The notes under the pieces are model-generated. The model was not told the origin of the DNA. It ran no database searches and saw only the letters and a list, made by a program, of their open reading frames with translations. The translations under genes and the position numbers were made by a program. Source: Streptomyces sp. PCS3-D2 (GTDB taxonomy: Bacteria; Actinomycetota; Actinomycetes; Streptomycetales; Streptomycetaceae). From it: a stretch of 64,000 nt of DNA. The stretch spans positions 620,001 to 684,000 of the forward strand of contig NZ_CP097800.1 of NCBI RefSeq assembly GCF_000612545.2, in the 5' to 3' direction. The number at the start of each line of letters is the position of its first letter. Position 1 is the first letter of the stretch. Shown here one piece after another: positions 1 to 8,869 of this stretch.

Positions 1-1
1 C

Positions 2-727
2 ATCGACATCCTGCAGGGCAAGAAGACTGCCAAGGTCATCCAGTTCGACCACGACGCCCTCTCGGTGTTCGGTGTGGGGGCGGACCTGGGCGCCGCGGAG
101 TGGCGGGGCGTCGTGCGCCAGCTGCTGGCCCAGCGGCTGCTGGCAGTGGAGGGCGACTACGGCACGCTGGTGCTGACGGAGGACAGCGCGGAGGTGCTCG
201 GGGGGCGCCGCAGCGTCCCGATGCGGAAGGAGAAGGCCCCCGCCGCGCCCTCCCGCAAGGCGTCGGGGTCGCGTACGGGGAAGGGCGCCCGTGTGCCGGT
301 CGACCTGCCGGCCGCGGCCGAGCCGGTCTTCCTGGCCCTGCGCACCTGGCGGGCGGAGACGGCGAAGGAGCAGGGCGTCCCGGCGTACGTCGTCTTCCAC
401 GACGCGACGCTGCGGGAGATCGCGACGCTGCTGCCCGGCACGGTGGAGGAGCTGGGCACCGTCGGCGGCGTCGGCGAGGCCAAACTCGCCAAGTACGCCG
501 AGGGCGTCCTGGACACTCTGGCGTCGTGTGACGCCGGTGCGCCCGGCCCCGCCTCCGCACGCCCGTCCGAGTCCGGCGCTCCGACTCGCCCAGGTCCGGC
601 GCACCCGGCGTCCTCGGCGTCCTCGGCGTCCTCGGCGGCGGCCCGGTCCGCCGCACCGGAGGACGACGAACCCCCCTTCGACCTGGACGAGATGGATCCG
701 CCGCCGTGGGACGAGGACGGGCGGTAG
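2..727 (+). CDS. recQ: RecQ-family ATP-dependent DNA helicase, C-terminal part (5' end outside window)
   Basis: The reading frame is open from the first bases of the window, so only the C-terminal 241 residues are seen. The start (IDILQGKKTAKVIQF...) is an RQC winged-helix region, which binds duplex DNA at the unwinding fork. It is followed at about residues 95-170 by an HRDC domain (PVFLALRTWRAETAKEQGVPAYVVFHD, then LPGTVEELGTVGGVGEAKLAKY with the helix-hairpin-like GVGEAK). The last 65 residues are a low-complexity acidic and Ser/Ala/Pro tail. The helicase core with Walker motifs lies upstream. RecQ helicases unwind DNA 3'-5' in repair and recombination. The RQC plus HRDC order makes the family call strong; the symbol is by family only. 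Confidence 0.85.
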   Translation: MDILQGKKTAKVIQFDHDALSVFGVGADLGAAEWRGVVRQLLAQRLLAVEGDYGTLVLTEDSAEVLGGRRSVPMRKEKAPAAPSRKASGSRTGKGARVPVDLPAAAEPVFLALRTWRAETAKEQGVPAYVVFHDATLREIATLLPGTVEELGTVGGVGEAKLAKYAEGVLDTLASCDAGAPGPASARPSESGAPTRPGPAHPASSASSASSAAARSAAPEDDEPPFDLDEMDPPPWDEDGR

Positions 728-827
728 CCGCACGTCGGTGTCGACGGTGTCGGGGGTTGCCAGGGATCGACAAGGAGGAACAGGCGATCATCATTCCGGT
801 GTCGCACACGTGCCAGCAGGGGGCGCC

Positions 828-1790
828 ATGAGGTACGACCTGTCCGAGCGGCTGGTGATCGGGATCGCCTCCAGCGCCCTGTTCGACCTGTCCGACTGCG
901 ACGCGGTGTTCCGGGAGCAGGGCGAGGACGCGTACCGGGCCCACCAGGAGACCCATGTGGACGACGTCCTGGCCAAGGGCGTGGCCTTCCCCTTCGTCCG
1001 GCGCCTGTTGTCGCTGAACGACCTCGCCGATCCCGCGGATCCGCTGGTCGAGGTCATCATCCTGTCGCGCAACGACCCGGACAGCGGGCTGCGCGTCATG
1101 CGTTCGATCGCCGCGCACGGCCTGCCCATCAGCCGGGCCGTCTTTCGGCAGGGCCGGTCGGCACACCGGTTCATGCGCGCCCTCAACATGTCCCTGTTCC
1201 TGTCGGCCGACGGGGCCGACGTCCGGCAGGCGGTGGCGGAGGGGCTGCCCGCCGGGCACGTGCTGCAGACGGCGCGGGTCGACGACGAGAGCGACCGCGA
1301 ACTCCGCATCGCCTTCGACTTCGACGGTGTGCTGGCGAGCGATTCCTCCGAGCGCATCTTCCAGAACGCCGGCATCGACGGCTTCCGTGCGCACGAGGTG
1401 CTCAACGCGGCCACCCCGCACGATCCGGGCCCCTTGAGCGAGTTCCTCGCGGGCATCAACCGCATCCAGCGCCGCGAGGAGGACAGGCGGCGCGAGGACC
1501 CCGCCTACCGGCTGCGGCTCCGGGTGTCCCTGGTCACCGCCCGGGACGCCCCCGCGCACGAGCGTGCCGTGCTGAGCCTGAAGAGGTGGGGGCTGCGGGT
1601 CAACGACGCGTTCTTCCTGGGCGGTATCGACAAGGCCGCCGTGATGAGCACCCTCGATCCGCACATCTTCTTCGACGACCAGGTCGCCCACCTGAACGGC
1701 ACGGCACCGGCCACCCCCAGTGTGCACGTGCCGTTCGGCGTCGTGAACACCGCCGCACCGGCCCCCGCACCCCCGTCCGCCCCCGGGTGA
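828..1790 (+). CDS. 5'-nucleotidase (cytosolic 5'-nucleotidase family)
   Basis: This encodes 320 residues, the normal length for the 5-nucleotidase (PF06189-like) family, which hydrolyses nucleoside 5'-monophosphates in the cytoplasm. The N-terminal half carries an IGIASSALFDL and IILSRNDPDSGLRV region typical of the family. The HAD-like catalytic motif FDFDGVLA is near residue 165, VSLVTARDAP follows, and a metal-binding FFDDQ lies near residue 285. The ATG is preceded by a GGGGG tract 5 bases away; the frame stays open upstream but the family homology begins here. The last 20 residues are Ala/Pro-rich. It lies 100 bp after recQ and runs convergently toward tsaD. Confidence 0.82.
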   Translation: MRYDLSERLVIGIASSALFDLSDCDAVFREQGEDAYRAHQETHVDDVLAKGVAFPFVRRLLSLNDLADPADPLVEVIILSRNDPDSGLRVMRSIAAHGLPISRAVFRQGRSAHRFMRALNMSLFLSADGADVRQAVAEGLPAGHVLQTARVDDESDRELRIAFDFDGVLASDSSERIFQNAGIDGFRAHEVLNAATPHDPGPLSEFLAGINRIQRREEDRRREDPAYRLRLRVSLVTARDAPAHERAVLSLKRWGLRVNDAFFLGGIDKAAVMSTLDPHIFFDDQVAHLNGTAPATPSVHVPFGVVNTAAPAPAPPSAPG

Positions 1791-1858
1791 GGAGCGCTCC
1801 CGGGCCGTCCCGGCACCGGCCGTAGGCGCGTGGCGAGGCCTGCCGGACGCCGGGGGCG

Positions 1859-2929
1859 TCAGGCGGCCCGTACCGCCGGCCGGGCGCGCGGGGTGAGGGC
1901 GGCGTACTTCAGGGGCGCGGACGGGTCGATCGACACGTCGAGGGGCGCCGGCTCGGCACCGGAGCGGACCAGAAGGGCGCCGACGGCGGCGATCATCGCG
2001 CCGTTGTCGGTGCACAGCGTCATGGGCGGGACCCGCAGCTCGATCCCCGCCGAGGCGCACCGCTTCTCCGCGAGGGCGCGGACGCGCGAGTTCGCCGCCA
2101 CGCCCCCGACCACGATCAGCGTCCTGACGCCGTACGCGCGGCAGGCCGCGAGCGCCTTGCGGGTGAGCACGTCGGCCACGGCCTCCTGGAGGGCGGCCGC
2201 GCCGTCGGCGACGGGTACCGCCTCGCCGCTCCGGGTGTGCTGCTCGACCCAGCGGGCGGCGGCCGTCTTGAGACCGGAGAAGGAGAACGCGTACGGGTCG
2301 TCGGAGGGCCGGGTCAGCGGGCGCGGGAACGCCACGGCCTGCGGATCACCGTCCCGGGCGGCCCGGTCGATGGCGGGGCCGCCCGGATACGGCAGGCCCA
2401 GGATCCTGGCGACCTTGTCGAAGCACTCCCCGGCCGCGTCGTCGAGGGTGTCGCCGAGGTGGAGGATCGGCTCGCGCACGAGGTCCCGTACGAGCAGCAG
2501 CGAGGTGTGGCCGCCGGAGACGATCAGCACTACGCACGGCTCGGGCAGCGGGCCGTGCTCCAGGGTGTCGGCGGCGACGTGCCCGGCCAGGTGGTGGACT
2601 CCGTACAGCGGCACCCCGGCCGCGTAGGCCACGGCCTTCGCCCCGGCCAGCCCGACCTGGAGTGCCCCGGACAGCCCGGGGCCGGTGGTGACCGCGACGG
2701 CGTCGATCCCGCCGATCCGCAGCCCGGCCCGGTCGAGAGCTTCCCGGACCACCGGGTTGAAGGAGTGCAGGTGGGCACGGGCGGCGATCTCCGGCACCAC
2801 GCCGCCGAAGCGGGCGTGCTCGTCCATGCTCGACGCCACCACGTGGGCCAGCAGTCTGCCGTCCTGCACGATGCCCGCCCCGGTCTCGTCGCACGACGAC
2901 TCGATCCCCAGTACCACCGGTCCGGCCAT
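1859..2929 (-). CDS. tsaD: tRNA N6-adenosine threonylcarbamoyltransferase (TsaD), stand-alone copy
   Basis: This 356-residue protein covers the whole Kae1/TsaD family. It opens with [13 protein letters not shown], carries the metal-binding HLAGH at residues 113-117 and the SGGHTSLLL loop, and ends with [10 protein letters not shown] and the metal-binding TDNGA. TsaD transfers threonylcarbamoyl from TC-AMP to A37 of ANN-decoding tRNAs, working with TsaB and TsaE. Here none of its usual neighbours (tsaB, tsaE, rimI) is adjacent. The remembered main streptomycete copy has HLASH, so this could be a second, divergent copy, though that is inference. The start is set by AAGGAG 7 bases before the ATG; the longer open frame upstream is spurious. 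A palindrome 31 bp upstream may regulate it. Confidence 0.88.
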   Translation of the reverse strand: MAGPVVLGIESSCDETGAGIVQDGRLLAHVVASSMDEHARFGGVVPEIAARAHLHSFNPVVREALDRAGLRIGGIDAVAVTTGPGLSGALQVGLAGAKAVAYAAGVPLYGVHHLAGHVAADTLEHGPLPEPCVVLIVSGGHTSLLLVRDLVREPILHLGDTLDDAAGECFDKVARILGLPYPGGPAIDRAARDGDPQAVAFPRPLTRPSDDPYAFSFSGLKTAAARWVEQHTRSGEAVPVADGAAALQEAVADVLTRKALAACRAYGVRTLIVVGGVAANSRVRALAEKRCASAGIELRVPPMTLCTDNGAMIAAVGALLVRSGAEPAPLDVSIDPSAPLKYAALTPRARPAVRAA

Positions 2930-2960
2930 GGCCCCACTCCTTATGCGATCGTTCAGTATC

Positions 2961-2975
2961 TGCAATATATGTGCA
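2961..2975. promoter_or_regulatory. Imperfect palindrome TGCA-N7-TGCA upstream of tsaD
   Basis: An AT-rich 15-bp element (tgcaatatatgtgca) sits in an otherwise GC-rich 200-bp gap, 31 bp before the tsaD start. It overlaps the place where a promoter should be, with a -10-like GATACT just downstream on the minus strand. The 7-1-7 layout resembles Fur/Zur-type boxes but is not a clear match to the known Zur consensus. The regulator is unknown. Confidence 0.35.
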
Positions 2976-3128
2976 ACAAGGGTGCAGGGGCGCCGCCCCT
3001 CCTGCCGCACGTCCGGACCGGTGCGCGGCCCTGTCGTCCACGGTGTCCGCCCGCCCTGCCGCCCCCGGTCATCGGCGGCCACGCCGCCCAGCCGTCGGTC
3101 GCCGGGCTGTCGGCAGACGCCGGCGGCC

Positions 3129-3869
3129 TCAGGAGATGAGCGAACGGCCGGTGGGTGCGAGGCGCAGGGTCCGAGGAGCGGACGCCTGTTCCCGCTCCAG
3201 CGCCGGCAGCACTTCCTCCCGTGCGACGCGATGTGCGCGCAGGGCGGCCAGGTGCCGCCGATGAGCGTCCTCACCGGGGTGGGAGCTGAGGACCACGACC
3301 GCGTTCTCCCCGGTGCGGACCGGCAGCCGGGAAAAGGTGTTGGGTGCCGTCTCGGTGGCGTACGCGGCGAGCGGCGCCGCTCCGGTGCCGCGGAGCAGCG
3401 GGAGGAGGCCCTCTCTGATCAGCCCGGCCCCGAAGCTCCGTCCGGGCGGGAAGGACCACACCGTCGCGGACACCAGGCGCTCGGGCGCCGGGGTCCCGGG
3501 GCGCGGCCGCTCGGCTGGGGCGGCATGAAAGCCGCTGCCCTCCGTCAGGGGGCGCAGGAGGAGGACGTCGTCGGAGTCGGTCATGGCGGCATTGGCCTCG
3601 GTACGGTGCCGCGCCCAGACGGGGCCGCCGTAGAAGGACGTGAGCGCGTCGTGCCGTGCCGCCATGTCGGGGAAGCCGCGCAGCCAGACGAAGCGGTCCG
3701 GGTCGTCGAGGTCGCGGAATTGGCCGAGGACGACCATCCCCTGCTCCTCCTGCGATTCGACCAGCTCCCGGTCGAAGAGATCGATGAGGCCGTCGCGGCG
3801 GCCGGGACGCAGCGTGTACTGGCGGAGCTCGATCACGGCGAGGTGGCGGGCCGGGTCGATGGGCGGCAC
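3129..3869 (-). CDS. NIPSNAP family protein
   Basis: This encodes 246 residues. The segment [35 protein letters not shown] is the hallmark N-terminus of NIPSNAP proteins (ELRxYxLxPG). A second ferredoxin-like half contains [12 protein letters not shown] and the typical [18 protein letters not shown] region. The biochemical role of bacterial NIPSNAP proteins is not established; they have a dimeric alpha/beta-barrel fold. The GTG start is chosen because AGAAGGAG lies 7 bases upstream; the longer frame reads back into the divergent regulator and is an artefact. It is divergent from the WYL regulator, which is its likely controller. Confidence 0.78.
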   Translation of the reverse strand: MPPIDPARHLAVIELRQYTLRPGRRDGLIDLFDRELVESQEEQGMVVLGQFRDLDDPDRFVWLRGFPDMAARHDALTSFYGGPVWARHRTEANAAMTDSDDVLLLRPLTEGSGFHAAPAERPRPGTPAPERLVSATVWSFPPGRSFGAGLIREGLLPLLRGTGAAPLAAYATETAPNTFSRLPVRTGENAVVVLSSHPGEDAHRRHLAALRAHRVAREEVLPALEREQASAPRTLRLAPTGRSLIS

Positions 3870-4004
3870 GGCGAACTCTCCTTCTGCTCGGTCGGTGGCG
3901 GTGGCGGTGCGGTCCGGTGGGCGGCGTCGCCTTGCCCGGTGTCCGGCCGACGGTAGACCTCGGGCGTGCCAGGTGCTGTCAGGGTTTCCGGGGAGAATGA
4001 GCCC

Positions 4005-5009
4005 ATGTCTGCCGGTCGCCTCCTGTCGGTCCTGCTGTTGCTGCAATCGCGCGGCCGCTTGTCCGCACGGGCGATCGCCGAGGAGTTGGGCGTGTCCGTG
4101 CGGACGGCCTACCGTGACGTGGAACGGCTGCAGGGCGCCGGGATACCGGTGTACGCGGAGCCCGGGCGCGCGGGCGGCTACCGGTTGCTCGACGGCTATC
4201 GCACCCGCCTGACCGGTATCAGCGAGGGTGAGGCGCGGGCGTTGCTCTTCGCCGGGCTGCCGGACGCGGCCGCCGATCTGGGGCTCGCGGAGGAGGTGTC
4301 GGCGGCGCGGCTGAAGCTGCTGGCCGCGCTGCCTGCGGGGCCGCGGGAGGAGGCGGCGCGGACGGCGGCGGTGTTCCATGTGGACGCCCCGGGCTGGTAC
4401 CGGGAGCCCGAGCGGACCCCGTACCTGCCGCTGTTCGTCGACGCGACGCTCACCCGGCGGGTCATGCAGGTGCGCTACCGGCGCTGGCGCGCACCGCAGG
4501 AGGTCTCCCGCCGTCTGCACCCCTACGGCCTGGTCCTCAAGTCCGGCGTCTGGTACGTCGTGGCCGCCACGGAGGACGCAGCGGCGCCGTCCCCGACGAC
4601 GGCGACCTACCGGGTCGCCCAGGTCCTCGACGCGACACTGGGCGACGAACGCTTCGACCGGCCGCGGGAGTTCGAGCTGGGCGCCTACTGGGCCTCCTAC
4701 CTCGCGGACTTCCGGGCGCGCCGCTACACGGGGACGGCCACGATCCGGCTGTCCCCGCGGGGACGCCTGCGCCTGCCCGACAACGTCGCACCGGAGGTGG
4801 TGCGGGCGGTGGACGCCACCGCGACCGCCGTCGGCGGGGAGGGATGGGTGGAAGCGGTCGTACCGACGGAGAGCACCGCGCACGCGTGCGGCGAACTGCT
4901 CCGACTCGGCGCGGACGTGGAGGTCGTCGCACCGGCCGAACTGCGCCGGGCCATGACCGACACCGTGGGATCGCTCGCCCGGACGTACGGCCTCACCGGC
5001 CCGGCCTGA
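4005..5009 (+). CDS. HTH/WYL-domain transcriptional regulator (YafY type)
   Basis: This encodes 334 residues. The N-terminal helix-turn-helix (RLLSVLLLLQSRGRLSARAIAEELGVSVRTAYRDVERLQGAGIPV, residues 4-48) is the HTH_11 type of the YafY/DeoR-like group. The GRAGGYRLLDGY wing follows. The middle contains the WYL-like core HPYGLVLKSGVWYVVA (WYV in place of WYL), and a C-terminal WCX-type extension follows. GGGGAG lies 9 bases before the ATG. Proteins of this class usually act on the neighbouring divergent gene, here the NIPSNAP gene. The ligand is unknown. Confidence 0.85.
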   Translation: MSAGRLLSVLLLLQSRGRLSARAIAEELGVSVRTAYRDVERLQGAGIPVYAEPGRAGGYRLLDGYRTRLTGISEGEARALLFAGLPDAAADLGLAEEVSAARLKLLAALPAGPREEAARTAAVFHVDAPGWYREPERTPYLPLFVDATLTRRVMQVRYRRWRAPQEVSRRLHPYGLVLKSGVWYVVAATEDAAAPSPTTATYRVAQVLDATLGDERFDRPREFELGAYWASYLADFRARRYTGTATIRLSPRGRLRLPDNVAPEVVRAVDATATAVGGEGWVEAVVPTESTAHACGELLRLGADVEVVAPAELRRAMTDTVGSLARTYGLTGPA

Positions 5010-5085
5010 CCTCCTCGGCACGGCCGGCCGCGCTGCGACCGGGGAGCGGTCGGCGCCGCTCCCCCGGAACGTATCGGCCGGGGCA

Positions 5086-6996
5086 TCACCTCGGCACCGG
5101 CGTGACGCGGACGCTCTCGCGCACGGTCACCTGGTCGATGTCGGTGGTGCGCACCGTGATGTTCAGGATCCACTCACCGGGCATGGGGATCTGCAGGTCA
5201 TAAGCAGCCCAGTACCCCTTCTGGTTCTTGAGCCGGGCGTCCAGGGGGCCGATCCCGAGGTCGTCCTGGGTGAGGGTGAGGCGGAGTTCCGGGACTGCGG
5301 CGAGACCGCCGTCGGCGGTGAAGACGACGGCTTCGACCGTGTTCTCGCCGACCTGACCAGGGGTCAGTGTGATCTGCACCGTGCCGCGGTGATGCGGCTT
5401 TCCCATGTCGAAGGGGACCGTGACCACCTTCACCCGCGGCTCCTCCGCGGAGGCCGCCGGGCTCCCCCCTTCGGCGGCTCGGCCGGGCTGGGTACCCGTG
5501 AGCAGCGTGGTGATCGCCAGGATCAGGACACCGAGTGCGGCCTCGACCGCGACCGTGCGGCGCAGGCCGCGCCGCTCGGTTCCGGCCTCCTGTGCGGGCG
5601 GTTCCGGTTCGTCGCCCCGCCGGTCCCGCTCCGGCGCGGCGGACGCGGGTCCGGGCCCCGTACCCGCCGGAGACGAGGTTGCGCCGACCGTGTGAGCGGC
5701 GGGAACCCGCTCGGGAAGGGCCGGGGTCGGCGTCCGCCCGGTCGCCGCCTCGCGGACCAGGCGGGCGGTCCAGCGGCGGGAGAAGGAGGCGACCCACAGC
5801 GTCAGGACCACGACAACCGTCTTCACGACCAGGGTCTTGCCGTACGAGGTGGTGGTCAGCGCCTCCCAGGACCCGACTTGCCGCCAGGACTGGTACGCCC
5901 CGGTGCCCACCAGGACGGCGACAGCAGTGCGAGCGAGCCGGGAGAAGCGGCCGATCCCGGCCGCCGGGATGGCCGGACCGCCGGGTGCCCGGCTGCGCAG
6001 GAGGAGCAGCAGCGTGAACAGACCGCCCAGCCACACCCCCATGGCCAGGAGGTGTACGACGGCGACCGGCATGGCCAACGCCACCTGGAGGCCGGTGGAT
6101 GCGTGTTCCGCCGAGGCCCAGGTGAAGGCGAGGGCCACAGCCAGGAGCACACAGGCCAGGCGGAGCCGGGCGGAGGGACCGCGGGCCGGTGGCGCGTCGT
6201 CGAGGAGGCCGAGCCGCGAGGCCGACCGCTTCAGCAGCACCGCGGCGAGGACCAGGAGCGCGAGCCGTGCGACGAGCGCGCCGCCGGGCCTCCCGGAGAC
6301 GGTGCGGGTCAGCTGGGCGGGGTCGAACACCGACGTCACCGCGTCGGCCGTCTCGTACGGGCCGCGCAGCAGCACCAGGGCCACCGTGGACGCCGCCAGA
6401 GCCGTCCACCCGATCACCAGCAGCCTGCGCACCGGACGGGCCGCGCCCGCCGCGGGCCTGCACACGAGGACGACCGCGGCAGTTCCGACGAGGAGGGCCA
6501 TACCGCTGTAGGCGACGTAGCGGAAGATGCCGTACAGGCGGCCGACCGCCGTGCCGTCAGGCGATCCCGCCACCAGCACCGCCGACGTCTCGGACGGCTC
6601 TCCGAGAGAGAAGGTGAACGCGCCGGAGATCGGGTGGCCGTCGGCGGAGACGACCCTCCAGGCCACCGTGTAGGTGCCCCGGGGCAGGTCGTCGGACAGC
6701 TCCACCCGGGCGGTGTTCTCCTTGCGGTCCACATGCTGCGCCGGGCGGGGGTTCACCCGCTCGTTCCGCGGCGACAGCACCCGCAGCGAGTCTTCGACGA
6801 AGCCCACCGACTCCGTGAAGGTGAGCGTGACGTACCGGGGGTCCACGGTGAGGACGGCGCCGTCGCCGGGGTCGGATCCGCTCAGCCCGGCATGCGCGCA
6901 GGCCGGTCCGGCCCCGCCGAGGAGCAGCGCGCACAGGGCGGCGAGCAGCGCCAGGACGGTCGACGGCCTCCTTGCGGAAGATGATCCACTGGGCAT
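5086..6996 (-). CDS. Copper resistance fusion protein: CopC domain, CopD-like membrane domain, C-terminal extracytoplasmic domain
   Basis: A 636-residue protein begins with a signal peptide (about residues 1-35, ending ACAHA). The CopC domain at 35-135 starts HAGLSGSDPGDGAVL with the conserved mature N-terminal His. Multiple membrane helices from about 150 to 430 match CopD (FRYVAYSGMALLVG, VVHLLAMGVWLGGLF, TTSYGKTLVVKT). A Pro/Glu-rich linker with one further helix follows. The last 130 residues resemble a YtkA-like extracytoplasmic domain (PFDMGKPHHRGTVQITLTPGQVGENTVE) that could bind metal. CopC-CopD proteins handle copper at the membrane, probably import or buffering. GGAGG lies 7 bases before the ATG. 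No copper regulator is adjacent. Confidence 0.83.
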   Translation of the reverse strand: MPSGSSSARRPSTVLALLAALCALLLGGAGPACAHAGLSGSDPGDGAVLTVDPRYVTLTFTESVGFVEDSLRVLSPRNERVNPRPAQHVDRKENTARVELSDDLPRGTYTVAWRVVSADGHPISGAFTFSLGEPSETSAVLVAGSPDGTAVGRLYGIFRYVAYSGMALLVGTAAVVLVCRPAAGAARPVRRLLVIGWTALAASTVALVLLRGPYETADAVTSVFDPAQLTRTVSGRPGGALVARLALLVLAAVLLKRSASRLGLLDDAPPARGPSARLRLACVLLAVALAFTWASAEHASTGLQVALAMPVAVVHLLAMGVWLGGLFTLLLLLRSRAPGGPAIPAAGIGRFSRLARTAVAVLVGTGAYQSWRQVGSWEALTTTSYGKTLVVKTVVVVLTLWVASFSRRWTARLVREAATGRTPTPALPERVPAAHTVGATSSPAGTGPGPASAAPERDRRGDEPEPPAQEAGTERRGLRRTVAVEAALGVLILAITTLLTGTQPGRAAEGGSPAASAEEPRVKVVTVPFDMGKPHHRGTVQITLTPGQVGENTVEAVVFTADGGLAAVPELRLTLTQDDLGIGPLDARLKNQKGYWAAYDLQIPMPGEWILNITVRTTDIDQVTVRESVRVTPVPR

Positions 6997-7178
6997 GAAG
7001 GCACGGCCTCCGGAGCGACAGTCGCGGGTGGTGGCACCACCGGCGGGAGTCCGTTCGGTGGGGGGAGTTGTGGACGATAGTGCCGCTGCCGAAGGGGCCG
7101 GACGGATCTAGCAACTTCGGCTAAAGACAGCGCGGACGGCGCGCGCCGGGCCGCTCCCCCTTGTATGGCCCCTCCCCT

Positions 7179-7205
7179 GCGTGGCCGCCCCGGTAGCGGC
7201 CACGC
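7179..7205 (-). terminator. Hairpin downstream of the arsO-like gene
   Basis: A perfect 10-bp stem (gcgtggccgc / gcggccacgc) with a 7-base loop lies 20 bp after the stop of the minus-strand oxidoreductase gene. There is no clear U tract, which is common for terminators in high-GC actinobacteria. Confidence 0.55.
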
Positions 7206-7224
7206 AGCCGTGCTGTCGCCGGCC

Positions 7225-8589
7225 TCAGCAACCGCCGGAGGCGGCAGGCGCCGCGCCGACGCTCAGGGTGGCCGGGGTTCCGCAGCATCCACCGCCGGCC
7301 TCTTCCGTTGCTGCGGGCTCGTCGAAGAGACCCGCGCCGCCGCAGACCCCGGTCTCCGGGAGGGTGAGCTCGACGCGCTCCGCCGCCTCGCGATCCCCCG
7401 CGAGGTGCGCGGCGATGGAGCGGACCTGCTCGTAGCCGGTGAGGGCGAGGAAGGTGGGGGCGCGACCGTAGGACTTCATGCCGACCAGGTAGACGTCCTT
7501 CTCCGGGTGGGAGAGCTCGCCCACACCGTGGGGGTAGACGGTGCCGCAGGAGTGCTGGTTCGGGTCGATCAGCGGCGCGAGCTCGACCGGGGCCTGGAGG
7601 CGCTCGTCGAGACCGAGACGGAGCTCGTCCAGGAAGTCGAGGTCGGGGCGGAAGCCCGTGAGGACGATGACTTCGTCCACCGGTTCCAAACGGCGGCCGT
7701 CCTCCCCGACGAGAACCAGGCGGCCGTCCCCGTCTCGCTCGAAGGCGTCGGTGCGGAAGCCGGTGACCGCGTCGGCGTGGCCGCCGTCGACCGCGGCCTT
7801 CGCCGCCAGCCCGAGGGCGCCGCGGGCGGGCAGTTGGTCGGCCTCGCCACCGCCGAACGTGGAGCCGGAGATACCCCGGCGCAGGATCCACGTCGCGTGC
7901 GTGCCCCGGCCGTCGTCGGCCTCGGCGAGGGCGGCCAGGGAGGCGAGGGCGGTGAAGGCGGAGGCGCCGGAGCCGATGACCGCGGTGCGCTTCCCGGCGT
8001 AACGGGCACGGGCGGCGGGGTCCTTCAGGTCCGGGACGCGGTAGGTGATGCGGTCGGCGGCGGCCTTCTCGCCGAGGGCGGCCAGTCCGCTGCCGCCGGC
8101 GGGACTCGGGGTGGACCAGGTGCCGGAGGCGTCGATGACCGCGCGGGCGAGGAGGCGGTCTTCGTGGCCGTCGGCGTTCTCGTAGTGGACGACGAAGGGC
8201 TGGGCTTCACGGTCGGCGTCGACGATGCGGTCGCGGCCGGTGCGGGAGACACCCGTGACGCGGGCGCCGTAGCGGACCCGCTCGCCGAGCACGTCGGCGA
8301 GCGGTTGGAGGTAGCGCTCGGCCCAGTCACCGCCGGAGGGGTAGGAGTCCTCGGCGGGCTTGGTCCAGCCGGTCGGGGCGAGGAGCTTCTCCGCGGCCGG
8401 GTCGACGACCTCGCCCCAGCGGGAGAACAGCCGCACGTGGGCCCACTCGCGCACCGCGGCCCCGGCGACGGGGCCGGCCTCCAGGACGAGGGGGGTGATG
8501 TCGCGACCCAGGAGGTGGGCGGCGGCCGCGAGTCCGGCGGGGCCGGCTCCGATGACGACGACGGGCAGCTCGGTGGTGGTCTCGCTCAT
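7225..8589 (-). CDS. FAD/NAD(P)-dependent oxidoreductase of the arsenic locus (ArsO-like)
   Basis: A 454-residue two-dinucleotide-fold flavoprotein. VVVIGAGPAGLAAAAHL at residues 10-26 binds FAD, TAVIGSGASAFTALASL near residue 200 is a second GxGxxx fold for NAD(P)H, and the downstream ATG-like motif is VIVLTGFRPDLDF. The C-terminus is unusual: the last 45 residues contain Cys at CGGAG, a CC pair in GGGCCGTP and a final Cys. Flavoproteins named ArsO or ArsT occur in streptomycete ars clusters, but their substrate is not firmly established. GGAG lies 8 bases before the ATG. It follows the 21-residue Cys-rich ORF by 57 bp and shares the arsR divergent promoter region. Could instead act as a sulfide or thiol oxidoreductase. 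Confidence 0.68.
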   Translation of the reverse strand: MSETTTELPVVVIGAGPAGLAAAAHLLGRDITPLVLEAGPVAGAAVREWAHVRLFSRWGEVVDPAAEKLLAPTGWTKPAEDSYPSGGDWAERYLQPLADVLGERVRYGARVTGVSRTGRDRIVDADREAQPFVVHYENADGHEDRLLARAVIDASGTWSTPSPAGGSGLAALGEKAAADRITYRVPDLKDPAARARYAGKRTAVIGSGASAFTALASLAALAEADDGRGTHATWILRRGISGSTFGGGEADQLPARGALGLAAKAAVDGGHADAVTGFRTDAFERDGDGRLVLVGEDGRRLEPVDEVIVLTGFRPDLDFLDELRLGLDERLQAPVELAPLIDPNQHSCGTVYPHGVGELSHPEKDVYLVGMKSYGRAPTFLALTGYEQVRSIAAHLAGDREAAERVELTLPETGVCGGAGLFDEPAATEEAGGGCCGTPATLSVGAAPAASGGC

Positions 8590-8646
8590 GGCAGATCTCC
8601 GGTCTTCGCGCAGGCGGACGGACGGATGGGCGTGAGTCGCGGGCGG

Positions 8647-8712
8647 TCAGCAGCAGCCGGTGCGACAGCAGGGCGCGAACCGGTCGGGAGCAGGAGTGAC
8701 CGGATCGTTCAT
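8647..8712 (-). CDS. Cys-rich 21-residue microprotein or leader peptide
   Basis: This is a short ORF of 21 codons plus stop between the divergent promoter region and the arsO-like gene. It starts at an ATG with GGGAG 5 bases upstream and ends FAPCCRTGCC, so two Cys pairs sit 3 residues apart. The rest is Pro/Asp-rich and soluble-looking. The paired cysteines and the position between arsR and the ars flavoprotein suggest either an arsenite-binding or trafficking microprotein, or a Cys-codon leader peptide that senses thiol stress. Neither is proven. The same CC feature recurs in the downstream flavoprotein tail and in the ArsR N-terminus. Confidence 0.5.
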   Translation of the reverse strand: MNDPVTPAPDRFAPCCRTGCC

Positions 8713-8781
8713 GACGACTCCCGGTTGTTTCGACGTTCGTCAATGGCTTGTGCGGTCAGCATGGCACCTGCATCGACAGAC

Positions 8782-8804
8782 GTCAACATAGACATTTATC
8801 GAAT
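8782..8804. promoter_or_regulatory. Putative ArsR operator, arsO side
   Basis: A 23-bp element beginning gtcaacataga is repeated 65 bp away (8847-8869) with 19 of 23 positions identical. This copy lies about 70 bp upstream of the Cys-rich ORF and overlaps a minus-strand -10-like TATGTT. AT-rich ATA-containing operators are usual for ArsR/SmtB repressors. Confidence 0.5.
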
Positions 8805-8846
8805 CCACAGGCCGAGCCGACCCCCTCCACCCTTGGTTCGATGTGT

Positions 8847-8869
8847 GTCAACATAGATGTATGTCGAAT
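8847..8869. promoter_or_regulatory. Putative ArsR operator overlapping the arsR start
   Basis: This is the second copy of the 23-bp element. It contains a -10-like ATAGAT and runs through the arsR ATG at 8861, which leaves no room for a ribosome-binding site. That layout suggests a leaderless arsR transcript repressed by its own product. Confidence 0.5.

Noticed and set aside
3870-5021. Extension of the NIPSNAP frame to a 630-codon ORF
   Set aside because: The extra part is antisense to the WYL regulator; a GTG with a strong ribosome site at 3869 fits the family start.
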